Source: Parachlamydiales bacterium
GTDB taxonomy: Bacteria > Chlamydiota > Chlamydiia > Chlamydiales > SM23-39
NCBI GenBank assembly: GCA_003151315.1
Contig: PLXF01000093.1
Span: 1-7,985 of the forward strand
Length of the DNA: 7,985 nt
Reading direction: 5' to 3'
Position 1 is the stretch's first letter. Each line of letters starts with the position of its first letter. The translations under genes and the position numbers were made by a program. The notes under the pieces are model-generated. The model was not told the DNA's origin, searched no databases, and worked only from the letters and a program-made list of their open reading frames with translations. Shown here piece by piece: positions 1 through 5,892 of the stretch.

Positions 1-54
1 AACTATTTTGGCAGGGTTACTATTCGAAGACCATAGGACCCTGCCAAAATAGTT
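1..54. repeat. Perfect 17-bp inverted repeat (hairpin) with a structured loop
   Basis: Bases 1-17 are the exact reverse complement of bases 38-54. Within the 20-base loop, CTAT (20-23) can pair with ATAG (33-36), so the hairpin has two stacked stems. The loop contains TACTATTCGAAGAC, which recurs in inverted orientation in the loop of the neighbouring large palindrome (about 191-204), although the outer stems of the two hairpins differ. No T-run follows on the plus strand, so it is not an ordinary intrinsic terminator. It begins at the window edge and may extend further left. Confidence 0.85.
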
Positions 55-55
55 G

Positions 56-143
56 AAAAGATGAATTGTTAAAACGGAAATATTGGGTACCTTTCAAGTG
101 GAACCACTATATACTGCTTCCGTTTCAATCGCCTATATCTTTT
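56..143. repeat. Imperfect hairpin unit of the repeat family shared with the right window end
   Basis: AAAAGAT (56-62) and AAACGGAA (72-79) are complementary to ATCTTTT (137-143) and TTCCGTTT (118-125), giving an interrupted stem around a loop of about 38 bases. Bases 72-98 recur in direct orientation at 7959-7985 with one mismatch (A89 versus G7976). Bases 118-141 recur as an exact reverse complement at 7943-7966. The right-hand copy therefore shows that an intact unit has a longer left arm than this copy keeps. Confidence 0.75.
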
Positions 144-281
144 CCGTTGTAACGGGGTCCTTTTTTGGTCTTTTTAGCGGGGCCCTATTTGTCTTCGAAT
201 AGTAGCCCCGCTAAAAAGCCCAAAAAAGGACCTGCGTTACAACGAAAAATATATAGCCGCTTGAAACGGAAGCAGTATATA
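108..281. repeat. Large imperfect palindrome, 174 bp, upstream of msrB (MITE-like)
   Basis: The left arm (108-183) and right arm (205-281) are reverse complements over nearly their whole length with a few mismatches and small indels. Best-matched blocks are 108-128 with 261-281, 146-154 with 236-244, and 157-183 with 205-232. The 21-base centre has an inner stem (CTATT 185-189 with AATAG 198-202). The palindrome ends 9 bases before the msrB start. The arm segment 118-125 could pair either with 72-79 or with 264-271, so two exclusive folds are possible. No transposase is encoded here; it may be a non-autonomous mobile element, but that is inference. Confidence 0.8.
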
Positions 282-290
282 AGCCAAATT

Positions 291-728
291 ATGAAACTTT
301 ATATTTACCTCCTCGCGGCATCCCTCCTATGGCAGGGCGAAAAGATTTCTAAAAGTGATGACGAGTGGCGGACTCTGCTAGGTCAGGAGCGGTATCAAAT
401 AATGAGACGAAAAGGGACCGAACGGGCCTTTTTAGGGAAATATGTCCTTTTCGCGAGCGAAGGGATCTATTGTTGCGCCGCCTGCGATCTCACCCTATTT
501 AGCTCAACGGACAAATATGTGGAACGAGTTGGATGGCCCACCTTCAAACAGCCCATAGACAAAAAAAATATTTATTACTTGGAAGATTGGAGCTTGGGAT
601 TCAAAAGATACGAAGTCTTGTGCAGAAGATGCGACAGCCATTTAGGTCATGTATTCCGAGATGGGCCCCCTCCTAAATTTTTTAGATATACAATTAACTC
701 ATTATCAATAGAACATAAAAACAGATAG
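291..728 (+). CDS. msrB: Peptide-methionine (R)-S-oxide reductase-like protein, catalytic Cys replaced by Thr
   Basis: This 145-residue protein has the MsrB fold signature. After an N-terminal hydrophobic stretch (residues 3-14, possible signal or anchor) come EWRTLL, GTERAF, a first zinc pair C62/C65, GWPTF (81-85, canonical GWPSF), a second zinc pair C111/C114, and HLGHVF with H117 and H120. The family normally ends RYCINS with the cysteine that attacks methionine sulfoxide. Here the segment is RYTINS, with Thr134 (codon ACA) in that place, and no resolving cysteine is evident before GWPTF. Family membership is clear, but activity is doubtful. I chose ATG 291 because it precedes the whole domain; the longer frame from TTG 165 would translate palindrome sequence. 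No strong Shine-Dalgarno is seen. It could be a structural or binding paralogue, or a decaying gene. Confidence 0.85.
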   Translation: MKLYIYLLAASLLWQGEKISKSDDEWRTLLGQERYQIMRRKGTERAFLGKYVLFASEGIYCCAACDLTLFSSTDKYVERVGWPTFKQPIDKKNIYYLEDWSLGFKRYEVLCRRCDSHLGHVFRDGPPPKFFRYTINSLSIEHKNR

Positions 729-862
729 TATTCGCAATTAAATTATAATTTAATAACAACTTATGTAAAACAAACAAAATCTACCATCAAACCAACAAAT
801 TCTCTTTAAAATGAGTCTATAAGATGTCATTCTGTTTTAGAAAGGATTGTGGTGAAAGATCT
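729..862. other. AT-rich intergenic region between msrB and the dsbB operon
   Basis: The region contains a 14-bp perfect AT palindrome (739-752) and a possible -10 box TATAAG (818-823) without a convincing -35 box. It presumably holds the promoter of the following three-gene operon. I see no RNA gene or strong terminator in it. Confidence 0.4.
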
Positions 863-982
863 ATGGAAGTTAGACCTCCCCGTTTTTTAATCATGGTGAC
901 ATTGACGATTTTTATTTTTTTAGCTGCTGCGGCTATGCTACTCGGCCCCACCCTGAAAGAGAGTTTAGGAGCTCGTCTATGA
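863..982 (+). CDS. Small single-span membrane protein, translationally coupled to dsbB
   Basis: This 39-codon frame starts at ATG 863, four bases after GGTGAAAG, a usable ribosome binding site. Its product begins MEVRPPRFL, continues with a hydrophobic span (about residues 9-28, rich in Ile, Leu, Phe and Ala), and ends in a short polar tail, LKESLGARL. Its TGA stop overlaps the dsbB ATG in an ATGA arrangement, the same junction used between dsbB and the desaturase gene, which supports real translation. I do not recognise the family. By position it may assist or regulate DsbB. Campylobacter has a comparable layout, with the short Dba protein encoded next to the DsbB homologue DsbI, but no sequence relation is claimed. 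Confidence 0.6.
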   Translation: MEVRPPRFLIMVTLTIFIFLAAAAMLLGPTLKESLGARL

Positions 983-1374
983 TCCGAAAATTTGGCCTGT
1001 ATGCTATCTGGGTCCTCGCCTCGCTGGCTATGGCGGGAAGCCTTTACTTACACGAACTCCTAGGATTAGAGCCCTGCCCTTTGTGCTGGTATCAAAGGAT
1101 CTGCCTATTTCCTTTAGCTATCATTACCGGATTTGCCTCTTGGCATGGCTTTTTCAGTATAGCTACCTACCTTCTGCCGCAAGTCATTGTCGGTTTAGGG
1201 TTTGCTCTTTACCAATTACTGATAACCCAAATGCCGGGTTGGAGTTTTTTAGCTCCAGGGCATCCTTGTATGGATCCTCCCTATATCCCTTTCCTAGCAG
1301 CGGCGATCTTTTTTGTGATCACCCTGCTATTAATCGCCGTTTCGCGGCAAAAGAATAAAAAGGAACCTCTATGA
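979..1374 (+). CDS. dsbB: DsbB/BdbC-family disulfide bond formation protein
   Basis: This 131-residue inner-membrane protein has four predicted transmembrane segments (about residues 5-25, 41-60, 63-84 and 103-121). The family reoxidises a periplasmic DsbA-type thiol oxidase and passes electrons to quinone. The motif CPLCWYQR (C33, C36) after the first span is diagnostic, and the length matches the short BdbC branch. BdbC normally has a second pair in the loop before span four (PC-x4/5-PC). Here that loop reads LAPGHPCMD, with only C97; the other cysteine, C42, lies inside span two. The second redox pair therefore looks incomplete. The start overlaps the upstream stop and the end overlaps the next start, so this is the middle gene of a coupled operon. 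Confidence 0.93.
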   Translation: MIRKFGLYAIWVLASLAMAGSLYLHELLGLEPCPLCWYQRICLFPLAIITGFASWHGFFSIATYLLPQVIVGLGFALYQLLITQMPGWSFLAPGHPCMDPPYIPFLAAAIFFVITLLLIAVSRQKNKKEPL

Positions 1375-2498
1375 AACCAAAAAAAATCCACTGGGGAACT
1401 ATTTTTTACATCGGGGGCTACCACCTTTTCTTGGCGATTGCTCTCCCCCTCTTTTTCTTAGCGCAGCTCCCCTCTGCAGCGCTCATCATCACGATGTCGG
1501 TCCTCGTCTTTGTTTCCGGTATCGCTGTGACGGCAGGTTATCACCGCCTCTACTCCCACTTAACGTACAAAACAAACCCTTTCGTTGAAGCTGTCCTCCT
1601 CTTTTTCGCCAGCTTAGCACAGGAAGGAAGCGCTTTGCGCTGGGCGCATGACCATCGTTTGCACCACGCTTTTGTCGATACAGACAGGGATCCCTATTCG
1701 ATCAAAAAGGGATTTTGGTATGCCCATGTTTGGTGGCTCTTTTATAAATCGGACGAAATCGACAAAAAAATCATATCGGATCTCTATCGCAATAAATTGC
1801 TAGTTTTCCAACACAATCACTATCTCGCCTGTATGATCGGATCGAACGTCCTTGTATTTCTCCTATGCGGCTGGATTTTCCAAGACTATTGGGCCTCTTT
1901 CCTGTTCATCTGGTGGCTGCGAACATTCTGCCTACACCACACGACCTGGTTCATCAACTCTCTCGCCCATACTTGGGGAGAACAGGCCTATAGCCGTGAA
2001 CACTCAGCGGTGGATAACTACCTCATTTGCCTCCTTACTTACGGAGAGGGGTATCACAACTACCACCACACATTTGCCAACGATTACCGCAACGGGATCC
2101 GTTGGTACCACTTCGACCCCACAAAGTGGTTGATCTGGACACTGCATAAACTCGGCCTAGCAAAAGATCTGAAAACAGTGAATGATTACCGCATTCAAAA
2201 GCAGCTCATCACCGACCACAAAAACCTGCTAGTGGAACAGGTAAAAGGCTCCTTTTTCGTTCACAAAGAGAAGATTGAAAATATACTAACCGAACTCAAC
2301 GAAGCGCTAGTGTCGAAATTAGGCACTATCCAAGAGCTCATCGAAAAGTATAAAACGTTGGGAAAACAAGAGCGCAGTAAGCTCGTTGCCGATATCAAAG
2401 AAGCTAAAAAAAGCTTTAAACAGAGCTGGAAAGAGTGGAAAGTGGTTGTCCGTTCTGTAGAAAAAGGGAACGGAGATAAATTAGTGGCTTGTAAGTAA
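1371..2498 (+). CDS. Membrane acyl-lipid/acyl-CoA desaturase with charged C-terminal extension
   Basis: This 375-residue enzyme of the integral-membrane di-iron fatty acid desaturase family would introduce a cis double bond, probably delta-9, into an acyl chain and so tune membrane fluidity. The three histidine boxes are intact: H58-x4-H63 (HRLYSH), H95-x2-H98-H99 (HRLHH) and H229-x2-H232-H233 (HNYHH), plus the extra ligand H200 in NSLAHTWG. Hydrophobic pairs flank boxes one and two and span about 153-182. After the catalytic core, residues 270-375 form a highly charged, Lys/Glu-rich, probably helical tail. It has no HPGG motif, so it is not a fused cytochrome b5. The ATG overlaps the dsbB stop (ATGA). 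Exact regiospecificity and electron donor cannot be read from the sequence. Confidence 0.92.
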   Translation: MKPKKIHWGTIFYIGGYHLFLAIALPLFFLAQLPSAALIITMSVLVFVSGIAVTAGYHRLYSHLTYKTNPFVEAVLLFFASLAQEGSALRWAHDHRLHHAFVDTDRDPYSIKKGFWYAHVWWLFYKSDEIDKKIISDLYRNKLLVFQHNHYLACMIGSNVLVFLLCGWIFQDYWASFLFIWWLRTFCLHHTTWFINSLAHTWGEQAYSREHSAVDNYLICLLTYGEGYHNYHHTFANDYRNGIRWYHFDPTKWLIWTLHKLGLAKDLKTVNDYRIQKQLITDHKNLLVEQVKGSFFVHKEKIENILTELNEALVSKLGTIQELIEKYKTLGKQERSKLVADIKEAKKSFKQSWKEWKVVVRSVEKGNGDKLVACK

Positions 2499-2525
2499 TT
2501 TGCGGAATATGCAAATACTTTTTTT
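2498..2525 (+). terminator. Weak candidate intrinsic terminator after the dsbB-desaturase operon
   Basis: A six-bp stem (ATTTGC 2498-2503 with GCAAAT 2511-2516) with a 7-base loop is followed, after two bases, by seven T residues (2519-2525). The stem is short and AT-rich, so termination strength is uncertain. The position directly after the stop codon fits. Confidence 0.4.
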
Positions 2526-2560
2526 GATGGGTGACTTAATTCACCCATCTAGTGTATAAA
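2526..2560 (+). promoter_or_regulatory. Perfect 9-bp palindrome next to a likely promoter of the nucleotide transporter
   Basis: GATGGGTGA (2526-2534) and TCACCCATC (2541-2549) are perfect inverted repeats around CTTAAT. A good -10 box, TATAAA (2555-2560), follows, with GTGACT (2531-2536) as a possible -35 at 18-base spacing. The palindrome would then cover the -35 box and spacer, as an operator does. No T-run follows it on the plus strand, which argues against a terminator. Confidence 0.4.
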
Positions 2561-2585
2561 TGCCTACGAATCTAATTTTGGGAAT

Positions 2586-4088
2586 ATGGCGTCTGGAGCA
2601 ATCACTCCGTTGGCCCGCTGGCGAAAGCGCCTCTGGCCGGTAGAAGGTTACGAGTTCAAGAAATTTCTTCCCCTAATATTTATTAAATTTTTTATTTCCC
2701 TAACTTATGGTGTCCTCACCACGATGAAGGATGCCTTTGTCGTCACGGCTAAAGGAGGGGGCGCTGAAGTAATTCCCGTCCTAAAAGGATGGCTTGTTCT
2801 CCCTATCGCTCTTGGAGCTACCCTTCTTTATTCTAGGTTAGCAAACAGGTTCAGCAGATCGACCCTCTTTTATGGGATTATCTGTTTTTTTATGGCGGTC
2901 ATCGCTCTATTTGGCTTTGTTCTCTACCCGAATGTCGAAGCCCTCTCTCCCCATGCCTCAGCAGACTGGCTGTTAGAGGTTCTAGGACCCCAAAATAGCC
3001 ATTGGGTGTCAATCTACCGGAACTGGATCCAATCGATTTTCTTTGTGACTGCTGAGCTCTGGGGCAGCATCGTGATTTTTCTCCTCTTTTGGGGCTTCGT
3101 CAACCACATTTGCAATTTCAATGAAGCGAAAAGATGTTATAACCTATTCGTTGCTGGAGGAGACCTCGCTCAGATCCTCGTTGGCCCTCTCGTCTACTAC
3201 TTCACCCAAAAATATGTGGGAGCCCAATTTGACACGGCGCTCCAAAGCCTCATCGGCTTCATCCTCTTTTTCGGCATAATGATCATGGCGCTCCACTGGT
3301 TTCTCACTCGAAGAGTGCTGACCCAAGATTCTAGGTTGTATCAACCCGAAAATAAAAACCAGGCGTTCGACCAAAAAACGAAGCTGTCTCTCTTTGAAAG
3401 CATCAAGTTCATCGTCCGCTCTCGCTACCTACGCGCTATAGCCATGATGGTGATCGCTTATGGCTTAACGATCAACTTGACCGAAGTCACTTGGAAAGCA
3501 AACCTCAAACTCGCCTTTCCCGAAACGGGCGCCTACCAGGGATTTATGGCGACCATCAGCTCATCCGTGGGGATCTGTTCGTTATGCGTCACCCTTTTCT
3601 TCGGCGGCATTTTGATCCGTGTTTTAGGCTGGCGCTTTTGCGCTCTTCTGCCCCCAATCGTGATCGGATCTACTAGCCTTATCTTCCTGACTCTATTTAT
3701 TCATCCCGAATGGACTGCTCCTTTAGGAGTAGCCCTACAAACAACTCCCCTTATGCTCATCGTCGCCTTTGGCGCTTTCCAAAACGTGTCGAGCAAAATG
3801 ATGAAATATGCCTTTTTCGACCCCACCAAAGAGATGGCTTTCATTCCTTTAGATCAAGAGTCAAAAGTAAAAGGGAAAGCGGCCATCGACGTCGTCGGAT
3901 CGCGCTTAGGCAAATCGGGAGCCGCTTGGATTCAGATTCTCTTAATTCAGATCATCGGCAGCGGATCTGTCCTGTCGATCACAAACTTCCTTCTACCCGT
4001 GATCGGCTTTACGGTCTTCTTCTGGATCCTCTCAGTCCGTTCACTCAACAAACAGTTCGTAACTAACAAAGCGGCCACAGAAGCCTAG
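2586..4088 (+). CDS. NTT/Tlc-family nucleotide transporter (ATP/ADP translocase type)
   Basis: This 500-residue polytopic inner-membrane carrier (about 11-12 spans, full family length) belongs to the ATP/ADP antiporter family used by chlamydiae, rickettsiae and plastids to exchange host nucleotides. The start WPVEGYEFKKFLPL, the stretch KDAFVVTAKGGGAE (48-61), AELWGS (156-161), FWGFVNHICNFNEAKRCYNLF (168-188), LTEVTWKANLK (298-308) and PLDQESKVKGKAAIDVVGSRLGKSG (421-445) are all family signatures. By position, Lys48, Glu157, Glu300 and a lysine in 428-431 correspond to the charged residues shown to matter in the plant transporter NTT1. Environmental chlamydiae carry several paralogues with different substrates, so ATP/ADP exchange is likely but not certain. 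It has its own presumed promoter; the ribosome binding site before ATG 2586 is weak. Confidence 0.95.
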   Translation: MASGAITPLARWRKRLWPVEGYEFKKFLPLIFIKFFISLTYGVLTTMKDAFVVTAKGGGAEVIPVLKGWLVLPIALGATLLYSRLANRFSRSTLFYGIICFFMAVIALFGFVLYPNVEALSPHASADWLLEVLGPQNSHWVSIYRNWIQSIFFVTAELWGSIVIFLLFWGFVNHICNFNEAKRCYNLFVAGGDLAQILVGPLVYYFTQKYVGAQFDTALQSLIGFILFFGIMIMALHWFLTRRVLTQDSRLYQPENKNQAFDQKTKLSLFESIKFIVRSRYLRAIAMMVIAYGLTINLTEVTWKANLKLAFPETGAYQGFMATISSSVGICSLCVTLFFGGILIRVLGWRFCALLPPIVIGSTSLIFLTLFIHPEWTAPLGVALQTTPLMLIVAFGAFQNVSSKMMKYAFFDPTKEMAFIPLDQESKVKGKAAIDVVGSRLGKSGAAWIQILLIQIIGSGSVLSITNFLLPVIGFTVFFWILSVRSLNKQFVTNKAATEA

Positions 4089-4142
4089 TACCCGAACACA
4101 ATCGGCCAAGGCACTCCGGCTAAAAAAGTTGCAAAGTCGAGC

Positions 4143-5120
4143 TTAGAGTTTATCGAAACCCTCTAAAATCCAGTCGACTAAGAGAGAATCGAGCCAGTAA
4201 AACCCCTTTTCGCTGCCAGGAGCACCTATATATCCCATGTGCCCCCCCTTTTTTGTCTTAAATAGAGCCACGCACTCCGGAAGCGGGCACTGATCTAAAG
4301 AAGCGCTAGAAACGATCGGATCATCCTCTGCTAATAGGATCTTTGTCGGAATATCAATATGGGAAACAACATGCAAAGCGCTGCATTTGCTGTAATAATC
4401 GTCCACATTTTTAAAGCCGCAAACGGGAGCTGTGTAGATCTGATCGAATTCATACAGCTTTAAGTTTTTAGGCAGGCTGATTCGGGGCAATCCAAACACT
4501 TTGTGCAAGTAATAGACGTCATCGCGCAAGAGTCGATAGAAGTAGGATTCATACAGAGAGTTTTGCGGCTCTCCTAACATCCGAATGCTTAAAGCTAAAT
4601 CAACAGGAGGAGAGACAGCTATCGCCTTGTGGAGAAACCGCTTACCGATTTTTCCTAACTCCCCCACTAGCTTTAAAGCGATATTGCCCCCTAAAGAAAA
4701 ACCGACCAAGACAATCGGCGAGGTGGGATGCTCCATTTTTAAAGCCTTAATCGCTTCAAATAGATCTTCACTTCTACCACTATGATAAATATTACGGGAT
4801 AAACCTCGTCCCGATCCACATCCTCTCATATTAAACCGAACGGCGCGTATTCCGTTGGATTCCATTCGCTTAGACATCCGAACTAAATTGGGCGATTGAT
4901 GAGATCCGCAAAGGCCATGAACCAATACGACCGTGGGCTTAGACGGCTCCCACCCTTCCGGCGTGGTCACTTCTAGTGAGATTTTATCCCCATCGGGCAA
5001 GTTAACGATTTTTTGCTCCGACGTAGGCCCAAACATATGATTGCAAAAGGCATTCATAATTGTCTGTCGATGAGGATCCTCCGCAAACCGAAAAGGCTCA
5101 AAAGGAATCTCTTGGACCAT
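4143..5120 (-). CDS. yheT: YheT-family alpha/beta-fold hydrolase
   Basis: This 325-residue protein is of the YheT/UPF0017 branch of alpha/beta hydrolases, probably a cytoplasmic or membrane-associated esterase with unknown substrate. It starts with the typical PFEPFRFAEDPHRQT segment. VLVHGLCGS (65-73) forms the oxyanion-hole loop, RFNMRGCGSG (95-104) is characteristic of the subfamily, and GFSLGGN (140-146) is the nucleophile elbow with Ser142. EDDPIV (265-270) supplies the acidic residue and GGHMGYIG (292-299) supplies His294. The triad is complete and the length normal. A good ribosome binding site (AAGGTG, read on the minus strand) lies just before the start. It converges with the transporter gene, with only 54 bases between the stops and no evident terminator. 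Confidence 0.92.
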   Translation of the reverse strand: MVQEIPFEPFRFAEDPHRQTIMNAFCNHMFGPTSEQKIVNLPDGDKISLEVTTPEGWEPSKPTVVLVHGLCGSHQSPNLVRMSKRMESNGIRAVRFNMRGCGSGRGLSRNIYHSGRSEDLFEAIKALKMEHPTSPIVLVGFSLGGNIALKLVGELGKIGKRFLHKAIAVSPPVDLALSIRMLGEPQNSLYESYFYRLLRDDVYYLHKVFGLPRISLPKNLKLYEFDQIYTAPVCGFKNVDDYYSKCSALHVVSHIDIPTKILLAEDDPIVSSASLDQCPLPECVALFKTKKGGHMGYIGAPGSEKGFYWLDSLLVDWILEGFDKL

Positions 5121-5147
5121 ACCACACCTTATTTAAAAATAAATTGC

Positions 5148-5179
5148 ATATACCGTTCGTGATTCAAGAATCGGTATAT
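5148..5179. promoter_or_regulatory. 8-bp inverted repeat between pagL and yheT
   Basis: ATATACCG (5148-5155) and CGGTATAT (5172-5179) are perfect inverted repeats about 16 bases apart. They lie 28 bases upstream of the yheT start in a very AT-rich 113-bp gap. Read on the minus strand, the stem is followed by a T-rich stretch, so it could be a weak terminator for pagL, or an operator for yheT. Confidence 0.35.
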
Positions 5180-5233
5180 TCTTTAATTTAACTTAAATAT
5201 AAATTATAATAAAATAACAGTCAATAATTATTA

Positions 5234-5758
5234 TTAATTACAAATAAAAGGGAATCCCTTTTTAATCGGAATATCGTAATAGAGGACTAGCGACTCTTCA
5301 CCCGGATTCCGATTGCCTAGGCTGGCGTTAGATAGGTGGTAGAAATGGACACCCAACCGGTGCCAATCTTTAAATTGCCACGCGAGTTCAATGCCTGAGC
5401 GAAACTCCAAAGGATATCCTAAATTTTTTCCACCTCCCGCATGGTAATACCCCGCAGCAAATCCCGGGGCAATCAGAAGATGATCCCAGAACAGAAGATC
5501 GAAATTGATCCCCCCATATACGTATACCGTTCCTTTGGCTGTTGCCATAAGGCCCAGAAGGGGGCAAAATTCTAAACAGTCAATGGGAGATTTAAGCGCG
5601 CGCGCATGGAACTTATATTCGGCTTCGAATTCCCATGTCCTATTTTTTTCCCGATAAAAATCAAAAGCGCCAATGGCAAACGAGAACAAATCGGGAGGTA
5701 CTACAGCTTGAACCGATTGCAGAAAAAAGATAAAAACGAACAGCCATTTTTTTGACAT
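5234..5758 (-). CDS. pagL: PagL-type lipid A 3-O-deacylase (outer membrane)
   Basis: With ATG 5758 as start this is a 174-residue exported protein; the site is preceded by GAAGGGGTG at good spacing. Residues 1-18 are a signal peptide (MSKKW, hydrophobic core, VQA cleavage site). The mature part alternates hydrophobic and polar residues as in a small outer-membrane beta-barrel. The diagnostic segment HLSNASLGNRNPGEE (141-155) holds His141, Ser143 and Glu155, matching the spacing of the PagL triad (H126, S128, E140 in the Pseudomonas enzyme). PagL removes the acyl chain at position 3 of lipid A, reducing recognition of LPS. An upstream extension of the same frame is open, but it has no signal-like start. 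A possible promoter on the minus strand (TTGCAT, 17 bases, TAAAGA; 5804-5776) sits close to the ribosome binding site. Confidence 0.85.
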   Translation of the reverse strand: MSKKWLFVFIFFLQSVQAVVPPDLFSFAIGAFDFYREKNRTWEFEAEYKFHARALKSPIDCLEFCPLLGLMATAKGTVYVYGGINFDLLFWDHLLIAPGFAAGYYHAGGGKNLGYPLEFRSGIELAWQFKDWHRLGVHFYHLSNASLGNRNPGEESLVLYYDIPIKKGFPFICN

Positions 5759-5892
5759 GAACACCCCTTCTTTTCTCTTTACCGATTCTGAAAACCCCAT
5801 GCAAGGAAGAAATTTCGTGTACAAAAAAATCTACTTTGCTAAAGTCGAGTGTCATTTTAATTTTATCTTGATGATTTAACGAGGAAATGTTC

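Noticed and set aside
1..281. CRISPR array or tRNA-like structure in the left repeat cluster
   Set aside because: There are no regularly spaced direct repeats with unique spacers, and no cloverleaf; the structure is nested palindromes.
165..290. Longer msrB frame beginning at TTG 165, adding 42 residues
   Set aside because: The extension translates the centre and right arm of the palindrome, has no ribosome binding site and lies outside the MsrB domain.
3144..3374. Minus-strand frame inside the transporter gene
   Set aside because: It is a shadow of the well-supported transporter gene, with no ribosome binding site or recognisable domain.
4089..4142. Intrinsic terminator between the convergent transporter and yheT genes
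   Set aside because: Short complementary stretches exist, but no stem followed by a T-run is seen on either strand.
5759..5824. Longer pagL start at ATG 5824
   Set aside because: It would put 22 polar residues before a clear signal peptide; ATG 5758 has a good ribosome binding site.
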